Assembly (NCBI GenBank): GCA_016218685.1
Contig: JACRDD010000011.1
Span: forward strand, 1 to 47,998
Length of the DNA: 47,998 nt
Source: Desulfobacterales bacterium
GTDB lineage: Bacteria > Desulfobacterota > Desulfobacteria > Desulfobacterales > Desulfosarcinaceae
Direction: 5' to 3'
Shown here: positions 23,534 through 32,854 of the stretch, in pieces
How positions within the stretch are numbered: position 1 is the first letter of the stretch
How the letters are laid out: every line of letters begins with the position of its first letter
Translations under genes and position numbers: made by a program
The notes under the pieces: generated by a model
What the model was told of the DNA's origin: nothing
What the model saw: the letters and a program-made list of their open reading frames with translations, nothing else
Database searches by the model: none

Positions 23534-24685
23534 TCAGCGGGCGTCATCGATATCGAGCAGCCGCAGGAAGTTTTCCACCAAAAGCGGATTGAAGGCCGTG
23601 CCGCTGTCCTTGCGCAGGATCTCGACGATCTGGGCATCAGGCTTGGGCCCCTGGTAGGGCCGCTGGCTGCGCATGGCATCGAAGGCATCGGCGATGGCGA
23701 TCATCTGACTCACCAGACTGGGCCGCCATTTACCCAAGGAGGGATAGCCCGAACCGTCATAGCGGATATGATGCTCCAGGGCGCCGATGAAGGCCACCTT
23801 GGGTATCCCCTCGATGCGCAGGATCTGCCGAGCGCCGCGCACCGTGTGGCTGCGCATGTGGACCCACTCTTCCTGGGTGAGCTTGCCCGGCTTGTTGAGG
23901 ATCTCTTCGGGCACGAACACCTTGCCGGCGTCGTGCAACGAGGCGGCGATGCCGATGTCGTGCAGCTTGCGGCCGCCGATCCCGAGAGCCTCGGCCTGGG
24001 CCATGGTCAGGATGCAGACGTTGACCGCATGGGTGAAGGTGTATTCATCCGAGCTTTTGAGGTGTGCCAGGATTTGCAGGGGCGGCACGTTGCCGGTCAT
24101 GCCCATAACAAAGGACTGGACAATGCCTTCGAATCCGGAAACCGGGGGGATGCGTGATGCCTTGAGGTTGTGGTAGAGCTCCTTGAGCTGATCCAGGGAG
24201 TAATCGCGCACCGGTCCCATGGCCGCAATGCGGTCCTGCATTTCCGGCGGGATGTCCTGAAGGGCCGCAGCCGAAGGCGTCACCCGCACCTGAACCTTGC
24301 CCAACTGGATGCGGGGCGTACTGCGCACCGTGGTTTGGCCATCGGCTGACAGATCGGCCACCAGTTGGGCCAGCTCCGCGATCTTCAGCCCCGCGGTAAA
24401 AGTGATGCGCTCCACGGCGCCCCGGGCGAGCAGTTGGATGAATTGGGTCACATGCGCACTGGTGGCGGCCAGGGGCTGGTTATCCACCACCAGATCCTGA
24501 TCCACGGTCAGGAAGGTGATCTCGGATTTGGCCCGCAGGCATTGGGCCAGTTCGGTATAGGCGCGCTCCAGATAGCGCCGCACCTGGGGATGGTCGGCGG
24601 CGTACAAGCGCGCATTGGAGATGGCGGCATTCAGGTAGGCGACCACCCCCACGATGGATGATTGTCCGGGCCGCGGATCGCTCAT
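23534..24685 (-). CDS. HD-GYP-like metal-dependent phosphohydrolase
   Basis: A 383-residue cytoplasmic protein. The C-terminal half carries HD-GYP landmarks: HAVNVCILTMAQAEALG, the metal-binding ASLHDAGKVFVPEEILNKPG, EWVHMRSHTVRGA, and EHHIRYDGSGYPSLGKW, with GSGYP rather than a canonical GYP triplet. HD-GYP enzymes hydrolyse cyclic di-GMP to pGpG or GMP, so loss of c-di-GMP signalling is the likely but unproven activity. The first about 120 residues form a separate domain resembling the N-terminus of the upstream neighbour. The ATG at 24685 overlaps that gene's stop by four bases, so the two are co-translated. An in-frame extension upstream has no good ribosome site. Confidence 0.87.
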   Translation of the reverse strand: MSDPRPGQSSIVGVVAYLNAAISNARLYAADHPQVRRYLERAYTELAQCLRAKSEITFLTVDQDLVVDNQPLAATSAHVTQFIQLLARGAVERITFTAGLKIAELAQLVADLSADGQTTVRSTPRIQLGKVQVRVTPSAAALQDIPPEMQDRIAAMGPVRDYSLDQLKELYHNLKASRIPPVSGFEGIVQSFVMGMTGNVPPLQILAHLKSSDEYTFTHAVNVCILTMAQAEALGIGGRKLHDIGIAASLHDAGKVFVPEEILNKPGKLTQEEWVHMRSHTVRGARQILRIEGIPKVAFIGALEHHIRYDGSGYPSLGKWRPSLVSQMIAIADAFDAMRSQRPYQGPKPDAQIVEILRKDSGTAFNPLLVENFLRLLDIDDAR

Positions 24686-26958
24686 GACACACCTACCGGC
24701 CGGCCCGGCGCGCTGCGATGGTATCGCTTCATCAGCCGCTCGCAAATGGACGCGATCTCTGAATTTTTTTGGCGCAGCCCTTGGTGGAGCAATTCCCGAA
24801 CGGCCTCGTAAGGATAGCCTTCCAGCGATTCATAGAGCACGCGTTTTAATCGGCTCAGCACTTTGGGCGCCAGCGACCAGCGCCGCTCGGCGATATGGGT
24901 CAACGCGGCCATGGCCCGCGGATCGCCGATGGCCCCCAGGGTTCGCAGGGCCGCTTCCCGGCGTTCCAAATCCGCCTCCCGGGGTCCGCCGATGCGCTGG
25001 GCGATCTCGGTTAAAAGGGGAACGACTTCCCGCACCTTGTACATGCCTGCCAACTGCATGGCCCTGGCCGCCGGCTCGGACCATTCGCCGGCCAGCATTT
25101 GGCGCAAATGGGCAATGCCCCAATGATTGTTGAAATTGAGCAGGGTGGCCAAAGCCTCTTGGCGCACCTCGGCATCGGCATGCGCCAGCAGGCCACGGAT
25201 GCTATCGGCATCCTCTTCGCCGCCGAACAAACGGATGATGACCAACATGCGGCAGACGTAGCGCGGCCGGGGATCGTTCAAGCGTTCCAAGGCCTCCTTG
25301 ACCGCCAGGGGGGCCGCATGCACCAGGATTCGCATGAGACCGCCCTTGGCATCGAAGGCGGCCTCGGCCCCCAGCAGGTCCAGCGTTTCCACCACGGCGG
25401 CTTCGCCCAGCCGCTTGAGAAGGGCCAGGGCTTCATCCGCATTTATGGTGTGGGTAGGGCGGTAAAAGGCGGCGACCGCCTTGGCGGCAAAGTCCGGCGA
25501 GAGAAAATGCTCATGCACCAGGGCGCTGATCTTGCGTCGCTGGGCATCGTCGGCGTGTGCCGCGCAGGGTTGGACCGCGTCATAAATCTTGAGCAGCGAC
25601 CCGAAGGCCCCCAAGGCCACCAGTTCGTCCAGCAGGAAGGTGAGCTGACGGGCCCAGTCCCGATACTCTTCCACGTCGGCGCTGGCATCCATCAACCCAT
25701 TCAAGGCCCCTGCCACCAAGATAGTGATATGCGGCTCTTCCAGAGAGGCTTCGATGCTCTGCCGCAGATTTTCCATGGGGGCGGTAAGCACCTGGTTCGC
25801 GGGCTGTTCCGCGAATTTTTTAAGGATCTGGTCGTAGGCGCCGTCCACGTAAGTCTCGTAGCGCTCGCGATCGAGCAAAGAGCGCATACCGGCCTGCAAG
25901 TCACCAAAATCCTTGGACCAATCGACCTGCTCCGACTGCTGGTCGAGGATACCCATCTTGCGCACGAAGGCCATCAGGGAGGGCGAGATCTGCTTGCCCC
26001 GGGCATTGGCGTCGCGCAACATCTCCACCACCAGGTCAGCTTGCATGCCGGCCATCGCGGCTTCGAAACCGCCGGCGGCCTCCGGCCGTTCGCACTGGTC
26101 AAAGGCGCTGGACAAAAACTGCCGGCGCAACGCCGGATTCAGCTCTTGAACCAATTGGTGAAAATTCGCCAGGGCGGGGTTGGGGGCCGGCGCGCCCTCA
26201 CCGGAGGCCGGTGCCCGCGCGGATTCGGCGATCAGATCCTTGTAGTAGGCCATGGCCTGCCAGACATCCACCTGATTGGTATTGATCAGGTCGGCCATGG
26301 CGGCGGGATTGTAAGGTGCCTGGGCGCTTTCGCCGGGAGCATCGCCGGCCGCCAGGGTACCGGCCAGCATGTGGGAGACGAACAGATGCCAAGTGGATTG
26401 CGCCGACGGCGGGTCGGGCGATCGGCGGATTTCCTCTTCGTTGGTGACATGCAGTTTGCTGTAATCCACCGGATGCAGCACGATTCGTACGAGCGATAAG
26501 CCGGCCGCGGCCTTTTCGATGCCCCCTTCGGCCTGGATGCGTTCGGCATCGAGATTCATCAGTTTCAGAAGACCCACCAACTCTTCGTCGGTCAGATCGG
26601 GCTGAAAGGTGACGGCCGCGATGCCGCGCAGCTTCAAGGTCTGGGACAACTCCTTGAAGAGGCCGCTTTTGGGGTCCAGGGGGTGGGCGTCGACCATCAA
26701 TCGATCGGGCAGAACGGTGATCGTGAGCGGCGCGAAGCAACCGGCGGCCTCGCGGATGGTGGCGCAAGCCCGTTTCAGGCTGCGCCGCGCCTGTTCATGA
26801 TGGGACGGATAGATCAGCATGTTTTTGCGGGCGATGTTCAGGTCCATCATCGCGTCGCAGACGGCTTTGAAGCCCTGGGCCGGGCCGTCATCCGAGACCG
26901 GATGCGCAGGGGCCAAAGTCGCTTGCGAAAAGGAGGGCGTGTCCACCATATCAAACAC
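24682..26958 (-). CDS. HEAT-repeat-like helical protein, partner of the HD-GYP-like protein
   Basis: A 758-residue protein rich in alpha-helices with no transmembrane segment. The C-terminal 250 residues contain degenerate HEAT-type repeats (for example DPRPRYVCRMLVIIRLFGGEE, HADAEVRQEALATLLNF, ERREAALRTLGAIGDPRAM). Residues 30-150 resemble the N-terminal domain of the co-translated HD-GYP-like protein. No enzyme motif was found, so a scaffold or receptor role beside the phosphohydrolase is a guess. The reading frame is best opened by GTG at 26958, which has AGGA six bases upstream; an ATG three codons in is the alternative. A 4-base overlap couples it to the HD gene. Confidence 0.82.
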   Translation of the reverse strand: MFDMVDTPSFSQATLAPAHPVSDDGPAQGFKAVCDAMMDLNIARKNMLIYPSHHEQARRSLKRACATIREAAGCFAPLTITVLPDRLMVDAHPLDPKSGLFKELSQTLKLRGIAAVTFQPDLTDEELVGLLKLMNLDAERIQAEGGIEKAAAGLSLVRIVLHPVDYSKLHVTNEEEIRRSPDPPSAQSTWHLFVSHMLAGTLAAGDAPGESAQAPYNPAAMADLINTNQVDVWQAMAYYKDLIAESARAPASGEGAPAPNPALANFHQLVQELNPALRRQFLSSAFDQCERPEAAGGFEAAMAGMQADLVVEMLRDANARGKQISPSLMAFVRKMGILDQQSEQVDWSKDFGDLQAGMRSLLDRERYETYVDGAYDQILKKFAEQPANQVLTAPMENLRQSIEASLEEPHITILVAGALNGLMDASADVEEYRDWARQLTFLLDELVALGAFGSLLKIYDAVQPCAAHADDAQRRKISALVHEHFLSPDFAAKAVAAFYRPTHTINADEALALLKRLGEAAVVETLDLLGAEAAFDAKGGLMRILVHAAPLAVKEALERLNDPRPRYVCRMLVIIRLFGGEEDADSIRGLLAHADAEVRQEALATLLNFNNHWGIAHLRQMLAGEWSEPAARAMQLAGMYKVREVVPLLTEIAQRIGGPREADLERREAALRTLGAIGDPRAMAALTHIAERRWSLAPKVLSRLKRVLYESLEGYPYEAVRELLHQGLRQKNSEIASICERLMKRYHRSAPGRPVGVS

Positions 26959-27172
26959 CCGAAATCCTATCCGTCTATAATTCTGCCACTAAAACAATTA
27001 GTTATAATTTATCTGGGCCAAACCATGGGGGGTCGCGGTTCGGCCGGCCATGGTAGGCAACCCGATCTTCCGGGCGCTGGACAGCAGCCAAACGGCAAAA
27101 TCGCCGGCTACTGCCGACCCCAGAACTTGGACTCTATATCGACCAAATTGGTGAAATCTTGAATACGTTTAT

Positions 27173-29647
27173 TTACGGGCAAACACCTTGGCAGGCGGTG
27201 ACTTGGCAGTTCGTACCGTCCGTGACCATTTGCACGGCCCCGCATCGATCGGTGCGCCAGATGCGGGCGCCCACCGCGGTCAAACGCGCCGTCACCTCGG
27301 GATGGGGAAAATTGAAGCGATTGTCGGCGCCGGTGGAGATCACCGCTTCCCGGGGTTGCACTACGTCCAGGAAAGCGGGGCTGGACGAACCGCGACTGCC
27401 GTGATGGGGCACCACCAGCACCGTGCTGCGCAGCCCCTGGGCACCGTGGCGGGCCATCAATTCCATCTCCATGCGGGCCGTGATGTCGCCGCTGAAGAGA
27501 AAAGCGACATTGCCCCAGGTCACCCGCGTCACCAGGCAGTTGGCGTTCTCATCGCGCCAGCTTTCAACCGCCCGGCGCGCCATGAAATCCTCGGAAGGCC
27601 CGAGGATCTCGAATTGCACGCCGGCCGTTTCGCTTTGCCGGGGCAATTGTTCAAAGGCGACATGCCGGATGCCGCGGGCCGCGATGGTCTCCAACCATAA
27701 GCGATAACCCGCGCTCGGCGACGCCTCGTGGTTGCTCCACACCTCGCCCACCGCGAAAGTGTTCAGAATGTAGATCAACCCGTTCAGGTGGTCGCTGTTG
27801 GCGTGGGTGAGGATCACCCGGTCGATGGTCTTGATCTTATTGCGCCACAAGGCGGGCGCCACCACGGATCGGCCCACGTCGAAGACGGCGTTGTCACCGA
27901 AGCCGCCACCGTCGATGAGCACCGTGAAACCTCCGGGCAATTGCAGCAGGTTGGCGCTGCCCTGACCCACATCCAGGACCGTCACCGTCATCCGCTCCCG
28001 GTCGAAACGCCGCTGCCACCAGTAGGCCGCATCCAGAGCGCCGAGCACCAGACAGACGGCCAGACCGATCGAAAGCGTGCCCCGTTTCCCAGCCAGCCAA
28101 AATACACCCAGGAGCAGAAAGCACAGTCCCAATTCCGGCAGACTGGGCGTGACCGTGGCGCCGGCGGCCCACGGCCAATGCGCAACGGTTTCCACCAACA
28201 GCACCAGGCCATCCACGCCATAGGCCGCCGCCTGCCAGCAGAACCACGCTAAAGTACTGCTCAGGGGCGTGAGCACGATCCCCGCCAAACCGGCCGGAAT
28301 CACCAGGCCCGTCAGAGGCACCACCACCAGGTTGGTCAGCGGCCCCACCCAGCACACTTGATTGAAATAGAACATCACCAGGGGCGTGGTGCCCAGGATG
28401 GCCCAGATGGAAACCATCCCCATGGCGGCGAATCGCAACCACCAGCGTTGCATTCTGGCTTGGGAGCCGTCCGGTGGCGTCAGCGCAAAACGCTGCATGC
28501 CCAAAACGATGGCCAACACCGAGGCGAACGAGAGCTGAAACGAAATGCTCCACACCTCAGAGGGTGCCGCCACCAGGATCAGCAGGGCCGCCATGGCCAG
28601 CGAGTTGAGCAGGTCATGGCGCCGGCCGATCCAGAAGGTCAGCAGGAAGGCCAGGCACATGATCATGGCGCGCTGCACCGAGGGCGTCATGCCTGCCAAA
28701 AGGCAATAGCCCACCACCGCCGGGAGCGTGCCCAGGGCGGCGGCCTTGCGCACCCACCCCCGTTCGGTAAGCGGCCGGCTCCACACCAGCAGCCGGATCA
28801 ACAGGCCGAAGGCCGCCAGGGCCACCATGCCGATGTTCAGGCCGGAGATGGCGATCACATGACTGACGCCGGCGCGGCCGAAGGCCTGGTTCAGATCGGC
28901 CGGGATGCCGTCGCGCATCCCCAGGGTCAGGGCCGTCAGCAGATTCACCGTGGCGGCCGGGTGGTTGGCAAGGGATGCCGCCATGCGCTGCCCCAGAGCT
29001 TCCCGCAACAACTCCAGGTGCCCGCGCCAACCCGCCGGCGGGCCATCCGCGCGCCGGATATCCTCGGACAGGGCGAACAGGCGCACGCGCACCCCCTGCA
29101 AGGCCATGAACCGTTCGTAGTCGAAGCCGCCGAAATTGCAAAAGCTTTTCACGTCCCGCAAGTGGCCGGCGAGCGTCACCCGGTCGCCCGGCCGCAGGGC
29201 AGTCATGGCGCCACGGGCGCTGATGCGGATTTTGCCCCGCACCGCCAGCGGCCGTCCGCCCTGGATCAGTTGCCCGGCGTCCAGAATGAAGGATTGCTGA
29301 TGGTCGCCCCCCCGCAGCCATTCACGCACCACACCGCTCACCTGCCATTTGCCTTGATTGACGTAGTGGACCACGTGGTCCGGCGGCAGATGCCGCACCA
29401 GCCAGGGTTGAATGGAGAGATAACCGCAAACGGCGCAAAAGAGCAGCGGCATCACCAAGACCCGACGCCGGTGGCCGGCATACCATGCCAGACAAAGGGC
29501 CAGCAGACCAGCGATGGCCAGCGCCAAGGTGAAAAACCCCGGCCAGGCGCCGCCAATCAGAATGCCGGCCGATAGGGCCGAAGCGATGGGAATGAGGGGA
29601 CGTAAAAAGGTATGGCCTTGAAATGGCTCACCCGTGGGAGCTTTCAT
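27173..29647 (-). CDS. comEC: ComEC/Rec2-family DNA uptake channel
   Basis: An 824-residue polytopic membrane protein of the ComEC/Rec2 family, which moves single-stranded DNA across the inner membrane during natural transformation. An N-terminal helix pair precedes the OB-like DUF4131 region (about 100-200), then the competence domain with many helices (VSHVIAISGLNIGMVALAAFG, MTPSVQRAMIMC). Near the end lies a metallo-beta-lactamase-like domain with TVLDVGQGSANLLQ, DRVILTHANSDHLNGL and VVPHHGSRGSSS. All three parts of a full-length ComEC are present. The ATG at 29647 has GGAG five bases upstream; an earlier start at 29677 is possible. It diverges from the hydrolase gene. Competence in this organism is not shown; the gene is widespread. 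Confidence 0.93.
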   Translation of the reverse strand: MKAPTGEPFQGHTFLRPLIPIASALSAGILIGGAWPGFFTLALAIAGLLALCLAWYAGHRRRVLVMPLLFCAVCGYLSIQPWLVRHLPPDHVVHYVNQGKWQVSGVVREWLRGGDHQQSFILDAGQLIQGGRPLAVRGKIRISARGAMTALRPGDRVTLAGHLRDVKSFCNFGGFDYERFMALQGVRVRLFALSEDIRRADGPPAGWRGHLELLREALGQRMAASLANHPAATVNLLTALTLGMRDGIPADLNQAFGRAGVSHVIAISGLNIGMVALAAFGLLIRLLVWSRPLTERGWVRKAAALGTLPAVVGYCLLAGMTPSVQRAMIMCLAFLLTFWIGRRHDLLNSLAMAALLILVAAPSEVWSISFQLSFASVLAIVLGMQRFALTPPDGSQARMQRWWLRFAAMGMVSIWAILGTTPLVMFYFNQVCWVGPLTNLVVVPLTGLVIPAGLAGIVLTPLSSTLAWFCWQAAAYGVDGLVLLVETVAHWPWAAGATVTPSLPELGLCFLLLGVFWLAGKRGTLSIGLAVCLVLGALDAAYWWQRRFDRERMTVTVLDVGQGSANLLQLPGGFTVLIDGGGFGDNAVFDVGRSVVAPALWRNKIKTIDRVILTHANSDHLNGLIYILNTFAVGEVWSNHEASPSAGYRLWLETIAARGIRHVAFEQLPRQSETAGVQFEILGPSEDFMARRAVESWRDENANCLVTRVTWGNVAFLFSGDITARMEMELMARHGAQGLRSTVLVVPHHGSRGSSSPAFLDVVQPREAVISTGADNRFNFPHPEVTARLTAVGARIWRTDRCGAVQMVTDGTNCQVTACQGVCP

Positions 29648-29889
29648 ATATCTCCGCGATCTATTATCGCCGCGCAACGGGCGCAGCCATATGTACTTTT
29701 CAACAATAGATGCGCCTGGGGTGCGATCAGGGTAACCATAGCGAATGCAGTGGGAATGAGGCGCGCAGCGTGAGCGAACAGGGGCGCATGGTAGAAAATG
29801 GCGCGCGGGGTGTCAAATGGTTTCCTTGGTCCGTCGGCCTTGACCGGCCAGACCGAATCTGGCAGGATGCGCGGTCGGGAGGAAATGGC

Positions 29890-30522
29890 ATGAAGCTGGA
29901 ACAAATACTTCTCAGCAGGATGGATACCTTCTGCTATTTCATCGGCGATGAGGTCAGCGGCCATGCGGCCCTCATCGATCCGGCCTTCGACGTGCAGCGC
30001 ATCCTCGAAACGGTTCGTAAAGCCGGCTACACCATCACCCATGTGATCAACACCCATCACCATGCCGACCATTCGGCCGGCAATGCCGACGTCATACGCG
30101 CCACCGGCGCCCGACTCTACATCCACAAAACCGATGCCGCGGCCCTTGGCAAAATGACCGGCCGGGCCTTCGCCCGCATGCTGGGCGGCAAAGGCTCGCC
30201 CTCGGCGGACCGACTGGTGGCCGACGGCGATCGGATCAAGATCGGCGCCACCGAGCTGAAGGTGCTGCACACCCCCGGCCATACCCCAGGATCGATCTGC
30301 CTTTATACCTCCGGCCATTGCTTCACCGGCGATACCCTCTTTGTAGGCGCCGTGGGCCGCACCGACCTGGCCGGCGGCAGCGCCAAACAGTTGCTCGCCT
30401 CGATTCAAACCAAGATTTACACCCTGCCGGAAGAGACCATCGTCTGGCCCGGGCACGATTACGGCGACACCCCCTCCTCCACCGTGGCCGATGAAAAGCA
30501 TTACAATCCTTTCACGCGTTAA
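29890..30522 (+). CDS. Metallo-beta-lactamase-fold hydrolase (glyoxalase II-like)
   Basis: A 210-residue soluble enzyme of the glyoxalase II-like branch of the MBL superfamily. The di-metal motif is complete: THHHADHSAG (His56, His58, Asp60, His61), HTPGHTPGSICLY, FTGDTLFVGAVGRTDL and the late VWPGHDYG. Glyoxalase II proper needs a C-terminal glutathione-binding domain, which is absent, so another thioester hydrolase or a persulfide dioxygenase-type role (ETHE1-like) is possible; substrate is not clear. An upstream in-frame extension of 60 codons is rejected because GGGAGGAAATGGC precedes the ATG at 29890. It diverges from comEC. Confidence 0.9.
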   Translation: MKLEQILLSRMDTFCYFIGDEVSGHAALIDPAFDVQRILETVRKAGYTITHVINTHHHADHSAGNADVIRATGARLYIHKTDAAALGKMTGRAFARMLGGKGSPSADRLVADGDRIKIGATELKVLHTPGHTPGSICLYTSGHCFTGDTLFVGAVGRTDLAGGSAKQLLASIQTKIYTLPEETIVWPGHDYGDTPSSTVADEKHYNPFTR

Positions 30523-30796
30523 AACTTGATTCACAGGCATGTATGCAGAAAGAAGAGCATCCAGTCTGGTAAGTTTACCATTGCCCGATGTGTAAAAGGC
30601 TTAAAAGCAGTATCTTTTTTCCTGAAAATGCACGGCCCCGAGCTCGCATTGGCTCTGTTCTCCACAAAACAGTTGAACATCCGGGGGGTACGGGATATTG
30701 TGGAATCCCCTTTGTCGACGGCGGCCTTTAAGCCACCCCAACGAAAGGCCCGCGCAAAACGGCGGAAAAAATCTTATTTCCTGAAGAGGCCATAGC

Positions 30797-32593
30797 ATGT
30801 GTGCATCTCCCCATTCGTTTCATATTCCCGTCATGGGTACCGGATTCACCCTCGATACCCCCTTGCGCGTCGCCCGATACGGCATCTCGTCGGTGATCTC
30901 CCTGGTGGACGATGTCATCGTCGAACAGGCACGCAAATATCATTGCCTGAAAAACGGAGAGCCATATGAAGCCATCACCGCATCCCAGCCCGATGCCAGG
31001 GCACGACGCATTACGGCCTACCTAAACCTGGTGGACAAACTCGTTCGGCAACAGGTGCGCGACCTCAAGGCCGCGGCCTTCGACAAGGGCAGCGACATCT
31101 GCCGCTATTTCGAGCTGTTGCCGGCCTCTCCGCTCAAGCGTGATTACGAGCATATGCTGGGCGTCACGGAACCCCAGGAGCGCAAACGTCTCCAGGATGC
31201 CCTGCGCCAAGAGATGACGGCCGGCAGCATCGACGTCAACATCATGACCAAACTGGATGTGGACCAGTATCGGAACGGCACCAAGTTGCCTCCCGAGTTT
31301 GCCGACGGCATGGCGGCCTTGCGCGGTTTCGCCCAGAGCACCCTGGTTGGATCCGCCATGGTCTTTTCCGCCGGCATCAATCAGCGGCTGTATACTTATG
31401 CGGCCCAATTCGACGACTTTTTCCCTGACGCCCAAGGCGAATCCAAGAAGCGAATCGTCCTCAAGGTCAGCGACTACCGCTCGGCCCTGGTGCAGGGCAA
31501 ATTCCTGGCCAAGAGAGGCTTGTGGGTCTCGGAATTCCGCATCGAATCGGGTCTCAATTGCGGCGGCCACGCCTTTGCCGCCGAGTGCAACCTGGTAGGG
31601 CCGGTGCTCGAACAATTCAAGCGCAACCGTGCCGAACTCAGCGAAAGCCTTTTCAACATTTACCGCAAAGCGCTGGCGAGCCTGGGCCGACCGGTTCCGT
31701 CCCAAGCGGCAAAGTTCCGCGTCACCGTCCAAGGCGGCATCGGCACGGCCGAGGAGGACAGCTTTCTGCTGCATTACTACCAGGTGGACGGTACGGGTTG
31801 GGGCACCCCTTTCATGGTGGTGCCCGAAGTGACCAACGTCGACCCTGTCCACCTGGAACGACTGACCAGCGCCAAATGGGATGACATCTTTTTAAGCCAA
31901 GCCTCCCCACTGGGCGTACCGTTCTGGAACCTGCGCACCTCGGCCAGCGAAGAGAAACGGCGCGAGCGCATCGCTGCGGGCAAGCCCGGCAGCCCCTGCC
32001 CCAAGAAGTTTTGCGCGCTCAATAACGAGTTCAGCGAAAAACCCATCTGCGTATCCTCCCGGGAGTACATCACCCAAAAGCTGGCCCATCTGCCCCAGGA
32101 GGGTTTGACCGAGGAGCAGATGGCCTTTGTGCGCGAAGAGGTGCTGGCCAAATCGTGCATCTGCCACGACCTGGGCGGCGCCATCACCCTGATGCAAAAC
32201 GCCAGCGGTAACGGAACCGGCAAAGCGTTGCCGGCCCTGTGCTGTGGCCCCAATATCCGCTACTTCAACCGCATCTTTTCGCTGGAAGAGATGATCAGCC
32301 ACATTTACGGCCGCTTGAGCGTCATCGCCAACAGCGAGCGGCCCCACATGTTCGTGGAGGAGATGCGTTTAAACCTGGATTACCTTAAGGAAGAGATTAA
32401 ACGTTTTACCCACCGCATCTCCAACCGACCGAGCAGCTTTTTCGAGAACTTCAAACAAGGCCTCCAGGAAGGCATCCTTTATTATCAGGATCTAACCAAG
32501 CAGTTTCTCGAAGGCCAGCGCGAAAAGTTCATGGAAGACCTCAAACGTCTGGCCCAGGAAATCGATTGCATCGGCCTGCCCAAAGTCTGCTGA
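30797..32593 (+). CDS. Large conserved-looking protein of unknown function with cysteine clusters
   Basis: A 598-residue soluble protein that I cannot assign. The N-terminus (FHIPVMGTGFTLDTPLRVARYGISSV) and the motif ESGLNCGGHAFA around residue 253 recall FMN-dependent TIM-barrel enzymes of the nitronate monooxygenase or glutamate-synthase type, but the likeness is weak. The second half is cysteine-rich: SPCPKKFCALNNEFSEKPIC near 396-416, then KSCICHDLGG near 451 and ALCCGPN near 475, a pattern that could hold an iron-sulfur cluster or zinc. The C-terminus (about 510-598) looks helical. The ATG has GAAGAGG upstream. It is a single gene closed by a strong terminator, just before the Kor/Hdr cluster. 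Confidence 0.75.
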   Translation: MCASPHSFHIPVMGTGFTLDTPLRVARYGISSVISLVDDVIVEQARKYHCLKNGEPYEAITASQPDARARRITAYLNLVDKLVRQQVRDLKAAAFDKGSDICRYFELLPASPLKRDYEHMLGVTEPQERKRLQDALRQEMTAGSIDVNIMTKLDVDQYRNGTKLPPEFADGMAALRGFAQSTLVGSAMVFSAGINQRLYTYAAQFDDFFPDAQGESKKRIVLKVSDYRSALVQGKFLAKRGLWVSEFRIESGLNCGGHAFAAECNLVGPVLEQFKRNRAELSESLFNIYRKALASLGRPVPSQAAKFRVTVQGGIGTAEEDSFLLHYYQVDGTGWGTPFMVVPEVTNVDPVHLERLTSAKWDDIFLSQASPLGVPFWNLRTSASEEKRRERIAAGKPGSPCPKKFCALNNEFSEKPICVSSREYITQKLAHLPQEGLTEEQMAFVREEVLAKSCICHDLGGAITLMQNASGNGTGKALPALCCGPNIRYFNRIFSLEEMISHIYGRLSVIANSERPHMFVEEMRLNLDYLKEEIKRFTHRISNRPSSFFENFKQGLQEGILYYQDLTKQFLEGQREKFMEDLKRLAQEIDCIGLPKVC

Positions 32594-32624
32594 CCCTGCA
32601 TCGGTTCCGGCACTGATCATCCAG

Positions 32625-32654
32625 GGCGGTCGATGGGCTCATCGGCCGCCTTTT
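32625..32654 (+). terminator. Strong terminator separating the unknown gene from the Kor/Hdr cluster
   Basis: An 11-bp stem (32625-32635 with 32640-32650, one G-U pair) with a 4-base loop is followed by TTTTC. It lies 32 bases after the upstream stop codon, so the Kor/Hdr genes need their own promoter. Confidence 0.85.
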
Positions 32655-32745
32655 CATTGGACCCTCCCAACAAAACAAATTTCAGTCCCCCCTCTAAAAA
32701 GCCAGGGGGTCTCTCGAACTTTTTCAAAAATTACCCCTGAACGCC

Positions 32746-32784
32746 TTGATGTCTGCTCCCGGATCGTATATGAAACCACGATCC
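32746..32784 (+). promoter_or_regulatory. Candidate promoter with overlapping palindromic operator before korD
   Basis: TTGATG (32746-32751), 17 bases, then TATGAA (32769-32774). A perfect 7-bp inverted repeat GGATCGT (32761-32767)/ACGATCC (32778-32784) spans the -10. This is what a repressor-controlled promoter looks like, about 70-110 bases upstream of korD. The promoter elements are only 4 of 6 matches each; the repeat is exact. Confidence 0.4.
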
Positions 32785-32854
32785 AAGTTCCAAAGGGTCA
32801 TCGGACAGATCGATACGGCCGGCCACACCCGGGTGGCGGCATAGGGAGTGGAAG

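Noticed and set aside
30526..30795. 89-codon plus-strand open frame between the MBL hydrolase and the unknown gene
   Set aside because: No ribosome site, basic low-information sequence, no recognisable motif; treated as intergenic.
32688..32709. CCCCCT...AGGGGG hairpin upstream of korD
   Set aside because: Stem is only 6 bp with a 10-base loop and no T run; the strong terminator at 32625-32654 already accounts for transcript end.
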